NCBI RefSeq assembly: GCF_041146395.1
Contig: NC_090989.1
Coordinates: 286,055,343-286,119,342, forward strand
DNA length: 64,000 nucleotides
Reading direction: 5' to 3'
DNA from: Eulemur rufifrons
Lineage: Eukaryota > Chordata > Mammalia > Primates > Lemuridae
Position numbers and translations under genes: made by a program
In this document: positions 1-11,989 of the stretch, one piece after another
Layout of the letters: the number at the start of each line of letters is the position of its first letter
How positions within the stretch are numbered: position 1 is the first letter of the stretch
Notes under the pieces: generated by a model
The model's input: only the letters and a program-made list of their open reading frames with translations
Told to the model about the DNA's origin: nothing
Database searches by the model: none

Positions 1-2480
1 CTTGTTGAAACCGCAGCTCAGGCCTGTTTCTGGAGCCTTCCTGCCTGCTGGGAAGTGCTCTGGGCCCTGAGCAGGGCCCTGCCCTCCCCCCACCCCCGCT
101 GGGACCCAGGCCCCTTGGTGGGGTGGGGCCCTGGCCTGGGTGGAACCCCCGCTGGGAGACCCCAACCTGGGACTTCTGACCGGCAGGCAAGCCCAGGCCA
201 GGCACTTGGCCTGAAGGTCTGCAAGCCCTGGGGGAAGGGGGGGTGTCGGGGGTGGGGTGGGGGAGGATGGGGTTGGGGGTGGGGTCAGTGCTGGTAACTG
301 AGGAGTTGTAAGCAGGCTCCAGACTAATGGGCCATTTCTGCTCATTTTGAGCAAACTGGGAAAATGGCAGAACATAAAAGGGCAGAAAGAAGGTCAGCAT
401 CACCCCACCCCACCACCTGTCACACCAAAGGCGTCCAGCGCCTCCCTGGACACGCCTGCACACCGGCAAGGGCCCGGCTGTGTGCTCAGAAGCCCTCCTG
501 CTGGGGGTGGGGGCACCGGGCAAGGTCGCCAATGCACTGTCCCAGGTGCTGGCTGCACATTTGGTCCCTGCCCAGACCCGGGCAGGTCAGGCCCCCAGGC
601 TGGCTGTGCACACCCCCCTCCCCCAGAGCTGCCCCAACAAATGGTGTGGGCCGGGGTGTTGGCCTGACACCTCGCTGGGCGGGGCCTGGGCCAGCCCCGC
701 ACCTCACTCTCCCACGCTGTCCCGGGACTGCCTTGCAGGGCCCTGGGCTGTCTGCCCCAAAGGTGACCGAGAGTGTCACCTGCCCCTGGGGGCTGTGAGC
801 CTCCTCTAAGGGAAGCACATTGCCTGGATGTGCCTACAGGGTCTGTTAGCTTGGCACTGGCGCTGCACCTGGACAGCTGGGGCCCACTTTCTGCTGGTGA
901 CAGAGCTGTGGCTGGGGGCAGAAGGGCCAGAGCCCCAGGCCCCTGAGGAGCTGTGTGGCTGTGGACAGAAGCCTGCCTGCATGGGAAGGTTCTCAGGTCC
1001 AGTCTGTCCCTGTGGAGTGAGCTGGTGGCCCCCAGCCCAGTGGCCTCTGGCCCCAGTGCCCCCAGCGAGTCTGGAGCCTGTGGCTGCGGCTGGCAGCCCT
1101 GGCAGGGGCCTCAGCCCCTTGCCCCCTGCCCCACCGCCCAGGAAGGACAGTTCCCACGGCCCTCCCCTCCCCCACCCAGCCACTGCCCGATCCCCTTTGT
1201 GCGGCCAGGACAATGTCTCCACAGACAGAGTGGGGGATGGGCCTCAGGCAGTGTCGGCCTCGAGAGGGTCCCCTGAGGGCTGAGGACAGCCAGACCCACA
1301 GCCTGCACCCCAGATGCCCCAGGAAGACATGGCCACCGGGGCAGGAGAGGAGGTGGGGGCCCATGGTGAGTCCCCGTGGGGGCCGGGCCTGGGCACACGT
1401 GTGGCAGCCTGCGCCCTGTGAGTGCCTCCCTGAGTGTCTCAGCACCAGGTACAGGTGCACCAGTGCCCACCACACGTGCCCGAGCACGTCTGCACGTGGG
1501 TGTGGCAGGGGTGTGAACACGGTGTGAACACAGCGCACATGTGACTGCAGGTGTCGGGGGCTTCCACTGCCTGCAGCAGCAGGACGTCGGGGGCTCAGAT
1601 CTCGCCGACTGGAGCACAGGCCTGGCACGTGGAGTCGCCCCACGCTGGCCTAGCACGGGGTCCCCGTCCAGTGCCCAGCCCTCCCTGCCCGTGCACAGCG
1701 GCCTGCACAGACCCCCAGGCCAGTGGCCCACGGTGGTCCCGGCCCTCCCTCCAGGCCGTCCAGGCTTTCAGGCTGAGCCTGGAAAAGTAGCCTCTCAGCA
1801 GGACGGGCAGGCGAGGCCCACTCTGTGCCCAGCCCTGCCTCCGCACCCAGGGCCTGGCCTGGCCTCACGCCCTGCACCCCGCAGCTCTGCTTAGGAGGGG
1901 CTGTTCAGACCTCCCTGTGGGGCCACCGACGGGTTCCGGGCTCCGGGCTCCGGGCTCCGAAAGCTGTGGCCCTGGTAGTCTGACACCCCTCAGGATGTGA
2001 CTCCGCATTCCAGCTCAGGTCCCCACCACCCCCCAGACGTCTGTCTGTGGAGGCCGTGGGTGGCTGGGGTGGCCCCGGCAAGTGTGAACCACAGGTGGTC
2101 GCACCCCCATCCCAGCCCCAGCAGCCAATGGAACACAAAGTTCCAAAAGTGAAAGTCAGATCAAGTGCAGGATACGTTTCTACATGAAAAAAGTGACTGT
2201 TTTCTGCAGTTCACCCCTACCGGGAGTCTGCATTTGCGTCTGCTGAGCCTGCCCCCAGCCTCCCCTGGCCCTCGCGAAGAGCAAAGACGTGGGGGAGGGG
2301 AGGGCAAGGGGACCCCAGGCAGGGTGGCTGCGTCCAGGCCCTGCAGGAGGACCAGGGCCCTAGGCCGGCTCCCACCTGCCCTGGGCTAAACCGGACCGAA
2401 CCCAGGCCAACAGGCTCCCACAGAGGCCCTGGGCCTGGCTCTGGGGGTTCCCTGGGGATCCCCAACACCCCCTCCCGCCT
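1..2480. other. GC-rich non-coding DNA, probable EXD3 intron
   Basis: I see no gene here. The DNA is GC-rich with many overlapping open frames on both strands, as expected from base composition alone, and none resembles a known protein. By synteny with human 9q34.3 it should lie inside the EXD3 transcription unit (minus strand), but I did not recognise the last EXD3 exons, which encode the C-terminal part. A short triplication of 'cgggctc' units sits near 1,937-1,960. Confidence 0.5.
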
Positions 2481-2990
2481 TCCTGTGGCCTGAGTGCCCC
2501 TAGGCCGACCCCTGCGGTCCCAGAGGCTCCCCTTCCTCTGCCCACGCCCCGCTTCCCCTGCCCCCTCCGGGCGCCCCTCCCCCGCCCCAGCGCGGCGGCG
2601 CAGGCCGTTCCCAGACGGGGGAGGGGCGGCGGCCGTGAGAACCCGCCGGGCAGGGCCGCGTGGGAAAGTGGGAGGAGGGGCGGGCGCGGGGGGCGGGGCG
2701 CGCCTGGGAACGGCCCCCGCCCGCCGCCGCCTTTGAAAGGGCCACTCAGGGCGCCCGGCGGAGATTCAAAAGCCAACGGCCGCCTCCCGCCCGCCTTCCG
2801 CGCGGCCCGCCCGGGGTCGCGGGGTGGGGGGTGCCAGGACGCCGCCCGCCGGGGACGCCGCCCACCCAGGGCCACAGGGCAGGCGCCCCGACCCGTGCGC
2901 GAGTGGGCCGAGGCCCGACGACAGGTGGCAGGCCCGAACCCCTTGACCCTCTGGCTGACGCCCACCCGGTCCAGTGAGACCCGTGGGCGG
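2480..2990. promoter_or_regulatory. CpG-rich island, possible internal promoter or enhancer
   Basis: CpG density rises sharply here, with runs such as 'gcgcggcggcgcagg' and 'cccgcccgccgccgcc', GC boxes (gggcgggg) near 2,690 and a 'tttgaaaggg' block near 2,732. The surrounding intron-like sequence is much poorer in CpG. No start codon leads into a recognisable protein on either strand. It could be an alternative or enhancer-type promoter; the call rests on composition only. Confidence 0.4.
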
Positions 2991-3099
2991 AGCCAGGGAG
3001 GGCCCCAAAGAGCGGTGGGGGTCCTGCAGTTGGCTGGGGGACTTCCTGGAGGAAGCGACATCTAAGCTGGGCCTGGCGTGCCAGGTGGGGAGGGTGGCT

Positions 3100-3599
3100 G
3101 CTCAGGCGCTGCGGGGTCGGGGGGCGGGACCGCTAGATGGGCGAGCGGAGCCGCAGCCTCTGGCGTTGTCCCGAGGGCGCCATCGCGCCAGGGTCAGCCG
3201 GGCTGAGTGGGAGCAGCGGGGCTGGCAGGGCCTGGTGTGTGACCTGGCCAGCCGGACGGCGTGGGGGTGTGGCAGGGGCAGGCGGAGCCCGGCCCAGCCC
3301 CCCCTGCCCCTGGGTCCCCTCCAAGGCGGAGGAGCCGCGGGGGAGGGGCACGCGGCGGACGTCTTCGCGGAGTGGAGGGCGAGGCTCGGGCAGGGACCCC
3401 TGTCCTGCACCGCCTTGGCAAACCGTTTCCCTGAGCTGCGGGCAGGGGCACCTCTGCTTGGCCGAATCCGGTCTGGCTGGGGAGGAGCCGGGGAGGCCAG
3501 GGTCTCAGAGCTGACCCCATACTCGGGAGACACAGACCCCTTGTCCCTCTATAGCTGGGGAGGGGAGGTGGCCGCCAGCATACCCACGCAGGGCACCTG

Positions 3600-3634
<35 letters not shown>

Positions 3635-6600
3635 GTCTGCCCTGTGTCCCCTTAACTGCCTCAGCGCGCACACCCTCCACGGGGGCTGCAGAGGCAGCGG
3701 GCACCCCAGGGGGTGTGGGCCCGGCTGCTGCGCGGCTCTGCAGCCCCTCCGGGCTTCCCCTCAGTGAGTTGTGGGTGTCCTGGCCCTGCCCAGCTCCGGG
3801 GAGAGGCCTGTGCCCACCCCTCTAGGCCCAGCTGCCACTCAGGCCATTGCCCCCACCCCTCGCCCTGGGGTGACAGGTCCTCCTGGGCTCAGGTGCCCCA
3901 GTCCAGGTCCTCAGGGCCCTGCCTGCAGGATGTGAGCCTTGGAGAGAGGGAGCAGGAGGCGGAGGGCGCCTCGCTTGACTGTGTGTTTGGTGCCGATGGG
4001 CCTGCTGCTTGCTGTCCCCAGCGTCTAACTGACCCACGCCTGAGGGTGTGTGGTCCCGCCTCCTACACGCATGTCCAACCACCAGCTGAGCTGGAAAGGT
4101 GCTGCCCGGGCCCAGGTGGCAGCCATGCTTGCGCAGAAGCCTCCCGGCCCCTCCACAGGCTCTTCGGGGCTCGCCCGGCCACCCCTCACCTGCTCCACAG
4201 GCAGGCCCCAGGCCCAGCCGTCCTGCTTGGGGCCAGAGTCGTCCTGTGATTGTGTCTGTCCAGGGCGCCGACTGTGCACCTACGGCCCGTGCAGCCCAGG
4301 GCAGGTGGTCCATCCCAAGGCCCAAGGTGCAGGGCAGCCCTCCGTCACCCACACCATCCATGGGGGACCCTAGGAAGGGACAAGGGCGGGCTGGGAGGGA
4401 GGGCTCCGTGTGGCCTCACTGCTCATCTGGGACAACTGGTGGGCTGCTAGTGGCACTGGGAGACGGTCAGAAAGCAGGGGGCAGGGGAAGCCGCACGGGG
4501 CAGGGGAAGCCGCACGGGGCAGGGGAAGCCGCCCAGGGTGTGCAGGCAGCCATGGCTGCAGCTTCCCCACGGGCGGGTGTTCAGCGGCAGCTGTGCTTCC
4601 TGGGGAGGGTGTGGGTGCAGCTGTGTCTTGGGCCCAGGAATGCCAGCATTCTTCCCAAAGGGGTCCAGAGGGCCAGTGGGGTCCAGGTCCTCAGTCCCCC
4701 AAGAGGCCACCTAATGGGAACCCAGGCTGGACTGGGCTGAGATGCAGGGCTTTTCTGGAAGGCTGCTGGGAAAGGGAGGGACAAGGGAGGAGTGGGGCCT
4801 TCCAGAGGGTCCCCAGCCCCCCGGCTGTGGGGAGGGCATTTGGGCAGCCTCATGGGGTGGCCAGCCTGAGTTCCCAACTGACCACCGTGCTCTCACCCCA
4901 GGGGGTGCACTGAGCTCCCTGGTGGGGCCATCACCCCATCTTCATGCAGAGCCTGGGGGGCATGCTGGGCCTGAACCCCTGCTGAAACCCACCTTGTGGC
5001 CCCCACGGCCCTGGCCAGAGGTCCTGTCCTCCTCCGGGGCCCCTGGAACCGGGCCCCTTCTGCAGCCTCAGGAGCAGGCGGGCTGGGGTCTCCCTGCGCC
5101 TTTGTGCCGTGTGCGTGGGGGTGCTGAGTGTGCCAGAGGGGTCTGGGCTGCAGAGGACAGAGGTGGGAGAGGGGTGGGGTCCGCAGCCACGGTGTCCCAT
5201 CCTGTCTGTCCCTCTGCCGTCAGCCATCAGGATAGGGCAGGATACAACCTGGGGGTCTCCAGGCCCATGCAAGGGAGCGGGCAGAGCCGGGGGCACCCTG
5301 GTGGGGTCCTGGCCTGGGCTCTGCCCCTCAGTGCAGGGCAGCTGCGCTGGAGCCCTCAGTGCCCTCCTTGGACCCCTCCCCCTTTGCCAGAGACCGGCCC
5401 TGGGCCAGTGTCCACTGCCCTCCCCGGGGTCCCCAGGCGCCAGGCCCTGGCCGCCCCCTTCCCTAACTGCAGGCCCCTCATGCCTGCCTCCTGGGACCCC
5501 CCTTGGTGGCTCTGCCCGAGAGCTCGGAGTCAGGGTCACCAGCCTCCCGGGATGCCCACTTCCGAGGAGTTGACGTCACTGCTTCAGGGTGAGTCCCCGA
5601 GGGGAACACAGCCCAGTCAGTCCCCAACCATGGTGGGGACGGAGATAGTAAAAATAGGCCTCGCGCCTGGCCATGTCAGGGGTTCACGGTTAGGCTTTTT
5701 TTTAAACTCAGACCTCTTTGATAAAATATTTTCCCATGGTGGACAGCGCTGGGAATGTCCTGTTCGTGGACGTTCCTGACGGACAGTCCAATCCCCCACC
5801 GCCTCCCGGGGCACAGCCCTGCCCTCTCAGGACCCAGAGCCCCTGTGGCCCCCGAGGGTGGGCAGGGGGGCCACCCTGCCCGAGGTGAGCCCTCCCCACC
5901 CGACAGAGGCCTCTACCCCTGGCTCCAGGTCCCTCATGGGGGTTCTCTGTCCCCTGGTGCACACATCCCCAGAGGCCACCCCGGCCACCCCAGCGTCCAG
6001 GGCTCTGGGCAGGTGGGGCCGGGCGGTGGCCGCATGTGCACCTTGCTTGCTGCTTGCTGTGCACGCAGCCCCGGCCTCGCTCTGGGAACACTGCATGTCG
6101 CGTGGGTGTTCCCTCGGGGAACGGCACCAAAATAGCAGAAGGAAGGAAAAGAAAATGGAAACTCAGTCCGGCGGCAGGAGCTCTCTGGGGAGGTGGCCAG
6201 CCCTGGCCTGAGCCTCAGGTCCTCTGGGCCGCGCACAGAGCCGGGCCCCTCAGGCAGGTCCGGGGAGGAGGGGGCTGACATCTTTCCTGGGGCCAGGCGG
6301 GGGGCACTAACCTCCCCTGCACCGGCCAAGCCTGGCCCCCACAGCCCCTGCTGAGTCAGTCTGAGCGTGCCAGGCTCTGCTGGTGAGGGGTCTTGAGCCC
6401 ACCCAGCCCTGCGCTGTGACTGTGGCCCCTCCAGCCAGTCGGCCTCCCCTGGGGGTGGGCAGCCGGCTGGGCTCCTGGGGTCTGGCTGGGAACGCTGAGC
6501 CAAGGGCCCTGGGGTGCGTGGTGGGAGTGTGGCCCGAGGCCTGCTGGGCCCAGGAAGAACATCCTTGTGCGCACGGCACAGCCATGTGGCCCTCCCGGGA

Positions 6601-7190
6601 CCCCGGAGCCATGGGGCACAGCGGCACCCGGAGGGCCCCTCCCACCGGGCTCCCACTGGTGCGGCATGTGGCCCCTACCGAACTCCTGCCAGCCCTGCGT
6701 GGCCTTAGGTCTGGCGTGGCCGCCACTGCCAGGTCTGTTCCTGGCCTGGCCTGGCGTGGTCCCCTCCGCACCAGCGTTGTGCGATGCACGTCTGCTGGGA
6801 CAGACGCATGTTCACACGTTCGCAGACGGGGAGGGCTCTGGGCAGGTCCTGGCCGAGGCAGCCTGTGACCCCTTCCTCACGTCCCGTCTCCACTCAGAGG
6901 AACTGGGGCGGTGGGCGCCAGTGCCCAGCACCCTGCAAACCAGGCTCCCGGAGAGCCCAGACCCCGTGCTGGGGCACAGCACCTGAACCCAGACCCTCCC
7001 TCTTGTGACGGGGCCCCTCTGTCCTGGGACGGCCGAGCTGCCCTCTCTGGCCCGTGCACTTGCTGGTTCCTGCTCTGGGAGCCACTCTGCACCTCAGGGC
7101 CCTGGCAGGCCAGCTCCGTCACAGAACTTGTGTCCTTGGGCCGCCCCCCGCTTGGCAGAACAGGTGGCAAGAGCAAGAGCCGTGCGTCCC
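3100..7190. other. GC-rich non-coding stretch with short simple repeats
   Basis: No exon is recognised. It contains a (CA)n run at about 3,602-3,632 and a short tandem of 'gggaagccgcacggggca' at about 4,485-4,540. At about 5,630-5,760 there is an unusually AT-containing, non-repetitive patch with 'gtaaaaatagg' and 'ctttgat' motifs, which could be a conserved element. All long open frames look like composition artefacts. Confidence 0.45.
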
Positions 7191-7194
7191 CTTG

Positions 7195-7475
7195 CTGGGC
7201 GCACCCCTCCACCCCTCCCGCTCCACACCCCTCCACCCCTGCCGCCTCACACCCCAGGCTCTCCCCCTCCTGCCCCACACCCCTCCACCCCTGCCGGCCC
7301 CACACCCCTCCACCCCTGCCGGCCCCACACCCCTCCACCCCTGCCGGCCCCACACCCCAGGCTCTCCCCCTCCTGCCCCACACCCCTCCACCCCTGCCGC
7401 CTCACACCCCAGGCTCTCCCCCTCCTGCCCCACACCCCTCCACCCCTGCCGGCCCCACACCCCAGGCTCTCCCCC
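7195..7475. repeat. Minisatellite, about 25-bp C-rich units
   Basis: Tandem copies of a unit close to 'cacccctccacccctgccgg' alternate with a 'ccccaggctctccccctcctg' segment, giving a compound array of about 10 copies in 280 bases. All frames stay open through it on both strands, which explains several long spurious reading frames. Confidence 0.85.
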
Positions 7476-8859
7476 AGGGGTCTGCGGAGCGGGAGGCAGA
7501 GCGAGCTGCGCTCTGGCCCAGGGCGCAAGTAGGGGTTTCCTCCCAGCCACCCAACTTCCTGTTTTCTCAAGAAAATACAGCAGCCGAGGTTCTGAAAAGC
7601 TCATTAAAATGCCTCCCCAGGCGTCCCGGACATCCTGGGGTCTTTGCAACACTTGCCGGTCTCAGTACAGACAAAGAGAGGCAGCGGATGGACCGGTTCC
7701 TGTCACCCCCAGCCCAAGGCTGAAGGAAAGGCCCCCGAAGCCACTTCCTCACGCTGCCCGCGGGGAGGCCGCTGTCCTGGCCGGCAGCGGGGCCTGAGGG
7801 TCAGACTGCCCCGGGCCAGGGGGCAGCGGGTGGGGGGAGGCCCAGCGACCCGTGCCAGGGTGTGGAAGGCGCCTGGGGCTTCCCTGCTTCCCCCTCACCA
7901 AGCAGGGCTGGGCCCGAGCCTGGGGGTGCAGAAACCACTAACCCTAACCCTGCCCTGCTCCGCCGGCGGCCCCGCCCGGATCCTGGGCTGGAGCCGAGCT
8001 CAAGTCCCTCCTGGCCCTGGCGGTGGCCTTCATGGGGGCTCCTCGTTTTTGCAAAGCCCATCCCAGTGGGTCCCAAAACTTCCACCAAAAATCTGGGCTT
8101 GGAGGAGCTACCCCGTCCCCGCCGCTCCCAAAAGAGCATGGATGTGGCCCCAACTCCAGAGCATTCTGGGAACAGCCCATGCTCCGCACCAGGAGCCCAC
8201 GGTGCCCCTGTGCCCCAGGTGCCGGGGAGAGCCCAGCGCCCGCAGCCTCGCCGGGCTGACGGGGAGGGGCACAAAGGCGGCTGGCCAGGCCCAGGTGCCC
8301 AGTGGGCTCGGCCGGACGGTGTGGGGCGCGGCGCATTGGGACAGTGCACCCCTGAGCAGGTGGCCTCAGCCCAGCGCCCTCCTCGGGTCTCAGTAGAGGT
8401 GCAGCAGCCCCCACTCAGCGAATCCGCTGCCAAGACCTTTCTAGGTGCCACCAGGGGCCATCTGTGGCTCTGGGCAGCGCCCGCGGAACGTGGACCCACA
8501 CGGCCTGGCTGGACTCCGGCACGTTCCTGCGACTCGGACCGGACGGCCCACGGGCTGGACGAAACTCTCCAAATCCAAACCAAGGCCGCGGCCTGGGCGG
8601 GACCCTCAGCCGCAGGGACCGCCAGGCCTGTGGCTATGGGCCGGGGCAAATCGCTGGGCGCCCACCACGGCCCAGGGCGCAGCCGCCTGGAGAGGCTCCC
8701 AGTGCACGTCCTGGAGCCTGAGCTTCCCTCCACCTGCCGCCCGCCAGAGCCCTGCTCGGGGCAGGGGCCTGCTCGCGGCCCACCACTGGGGGGCAGCGCT
8801 CGGGGCAGCCCCGCTCCCGTCACGCGGGCAGACTCTGAGGTGGGGTGGGCGGGGGGCTG

Positions 8860-8928
8860 AGCCCCTTGGGAAGGTGGGCTCAGTTGGCAGCCCGACCTCA
8901 GGATGACCCTTCCCTCCTGCCCAGCGAC
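8860..8928 (-). pseudogene. EXD3: EXD3 exon remnant (Mut7-C region)
   Basis: After a good acceptor (ctgccgcacag) the minus strand reads V-A-G-Q-E-G-R-V-I-L-R-S-G. This closely matches the human segment that starts V-A-R-Q-E-G-R-I-I-L and ends with a Ser-Gly pair. Beyond Ser-Gly (8,890) similarity fades, and the expected donor after a 'cccaag' sequence reads GG instead of GT. The next human exon, encoding the Cys-rich part, was not found nearby. Confidence 0.5.
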
Positions 8929-9668
<740 letters not shown>

Positions 9669-10124
9669 AATGTATTTCATCACTCTGCCCACCAAAGGCC
9701 TGGCAACAAACACCAACCCCATCCCTGCAAGCACCCTATGCCCAGACTAGTTTCTAAATACATTTTACACTAAAAGGAACCAGAGCTTTTTGGAAAAATG
9801 GCTGATTCCAGGTCTGAGGCAGAAACGCAGACGACTAGGCCGGAACATCTCATCGTATCGGAAAGCAAAGATGTTACCGAAGACCACAGTGTCGTGTCCA
9901 AAGGACGTGGGAGCCAATGACGGCTCCAACATGTCACAGGGTGGCAAAGTGCACAGTGAGGTGACCGGTGCCATGGATGAAGATGTCAGACACTTTTATA
10001 GCTATATGTTCAGATTGGTTCCTTGCAACCATTACATATGTTTGGGGAATATAAGACCAAATGAAAAACGTAAGAGCCAGAACTATAAAGCCCTTAGAAC
10101 ATAGGGGAGAGCTTCATGACATTG
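9669..10124. other. Unassigned sequence, possible old repeat or processed fragment
   Basis: This stretch lies between the inverted-repeat arm and the L1. It has an open frame of about 105 codons (9,790-10,104) and an overlapping shorter frame from the ATG at about 9,799. I recognise neither, and both are interrupted before any domain appears. The likeliest explanation is an ancient interspersed repeat or a degraded processed copy. Confidence 0.3.
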
Positions 10125-11165
10125 CATTTGGCAATGATTTCTTCACTATGCCACCAAAGCAAAGGCGACAAAAGAAAAACATAGATAAATTGAACTTCAT
10201 TAAAATTAAAAATTTTTGTGCATCATAGGACACTATTAGTGAAAACCCCACAGAATGGAGAAAATGATATTTGCAAATCACATATCTGATCAGCGATTAA
10301 AATCCAGGATATATAAGGAACTCCTATAACTCAACAACAAAAAAGCAAATAATCCAACTTAAAAATTGACAAAGGACTTCAACAGACATTTCTCCGAAGA
10401 CATACAAGTGGCTATAAGCACATGAAAAGATGCTCAAGACCATTAGTCACTGGGGAAATGCAAATCAAAACCACAGTGGGATACCACTGCACTCCCATTA
10501 GGATGGCTTTTTTTTGGGGGGGGGGAATGGCTTTTATGGGAAAAACATGAAAAGGAAAATAAGTGTTGGCAAAGATACGGAGAAACGGGACAGCTCACAC
10601 ATTGCCGGTGGGCGTGTGGGGGGCGCAGCCACTGTGCAGACCCGCGGCAGCTCCTCCCGCAGTCAAACGTAGAGTCACCACTTGCAGGTGAGGATGCGAA
10701 AGAACTGGCAACAGGGACGCAGACACACACCCTGCTGGTGGCCGCGTCTTCCACGGAAGCAAGAGGGAGACGGGCCGTGTGCGTCAGCAGGGCAGTGGAT
10801 AAACAAGCGCGGCGCACACACGCAGCAGAGTACCATTCAGCCTGAAAAGGAAGGAAACTGTGACACGTGCTGCCATGTGGAGGACACAAAAGGACAAACA
10901 CTGCGCGATTCCATTACGTGAGGTGCCTGGAACAGGTGGCTTCGCAGGGACAGGAGGCAGAGCAGGGGGTACCAGGGGCCGGGAGTGGGGACAGAGCACG
11001 ACAGAGCGCGACTGTTCAATGGGTTCGCAGTTTTCATCTGGGAATAGATGGTGGTGACGGGTACACAACACTGAGTGCACTTAATGCCACTGAATTATGC
11101 AGTTAAAGATGGTGAAAATGATAATTTTTATGCTATGTATGTATATTTTACCACAACAAAAGTAA
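10125..11165 (+). mobile_element. L1 LINE 3' portion
   Basis: The 10,125-10,500 part matches the end of L1 ORF2: 'aaattgaacttcattaaaat', 'ggaactcctataactcaaca', 'gaccattagtcactggggaa' and 'gcaaatcaaaaccacagtg' are characteristic. It continues into a 3' UTR-like region ending in 'tgtatattttaccacaacaa' and an A-rich tail near 11,160. No long open frame survives, so it is an old, dead copy. Confidence 0.85.
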
Positions 11166-11474
11166 GGGTGAAAAAAGGGAAAAAAGCAAGTAGTTACTTT
11201 TTGGTGATAACAAATGCACACCTATATGGTGAATAAAAAGCATAAATACAAACAAACAAAAACAACCGGCAAATGAAGTAAATACAGGGCAAGAACCAAA
11301 CAGACGGCAGTCAGGGAACAGCAGGCCCGCTACGCAGGCGGGGCGGGGGACCACGGCTAGGCAGGCGAGGCAGGGACCCACGGCGGACTGCTCAGGGGTG
11401 ACCATGGAAGCCCAGGACAGGGGCCAGTGTCCAAGCGCTGTTAGGCTACAGATACAAACCCAGCAATGCCCTCT

Positions 11475-11985
11475 TTCAACAGAGAGAAAACAGAGAGTTT
11501 TTTTTCCAGGGAAAAATGGCCCCAATTAAAGGACATGGTAAAGGAAACTCTTTTCTTTTTTTTTTTTTTGAGACAGAGTCTCACTCTGTTGCCCAGGCTA
11601 GAGTGAGTGCCGTGGTATCAGCCTAGCTCACAGCAACCTCAAACTCCTGGGCTCAAGCGATCCTCCTGCCTCAGCCTCCCGAGTACCTGGGACTACAGGC
11701 ATGCGCCATCATGCCCGGCTAATTTTTTCTATATATATTTTTAGATGTCCATATAATTTCTTTCTATTTTTAGTAGAGACGGGGGTCTTGCTGTTGCTCA
11801 GGCTGGTCTCGAACTCCTGAGCTCAAAACAATCCACCCGCCTCGGCCTCCCAGAGTGCTGGGATTACAGGCGTGAGCCACCACGCCCAGCCAGCAAAGGA
11901 AACTCTTTAGCAAGAAAGAGTTTGTTTTTTTTCTTGAAGGAAGGTCTGTCATGCAGTAAGTGGCACATACCCTATCAATTCTAAA
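11475..11985. repeat. Right arm of the inverted repeat, split by an Alu
   Basis: 11,475-11,552 and 11,895-11,985 together are the reverse complement of 9,520-9,668. They are separated by the Alu at 11,553-11,894, which is flanked by the 13-base direct repeat aaaggaaactctt (11,540-11,552 and 11,895-11,907). The left arm has this site in single copy, so the Alu inserted after the duplication. Confidence 0.75.
11553..11894 (-). mobile_element. Alu SINE with target-site duplication
   Basis: A full-length Alu in reverse orientation: poly-T, then 'gagacagagtctcactctgt', 'ctcctgcctcagcctcccga' and 'gggattacaggcgtgagcca'. The insert 'ctatatatatttttagatgt' is the strepsirrhine mid-region. It is bounded by the perfect 13-base target-site duplication aaaggaaactctt. 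Confidence 0.92.
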
Positions 11986-11989
11986 AGAC

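Noticed and set aside
2974..3825. 283-codon plus-strand open frame
   Set aside because: It crosses a (CA)n repeat, has no recognisable domain, and composition alone explains it.
4742..5779. 345-codon plus-strand open frame
   Set aside because: No similarity to known proteins and a comparable open frame on the other strand; a GC-content artefact.
7195..7475. CRISPR-like regular spacing
   Set aside because: Units are contiguous minisatellite copies without unique spacers, in a mammalian genome.
7934..7956. Telomere-like 'ctaaccctaaccctg'
   Set aside because: Only two units; too short to be an interstitial telomeric sequence.
9790..10104. Possible small protein next to the L1
   Set aside because: Not recognised, overlaps competing frames, and is embedded in repeat sequence; insufficient evidence for a gene.
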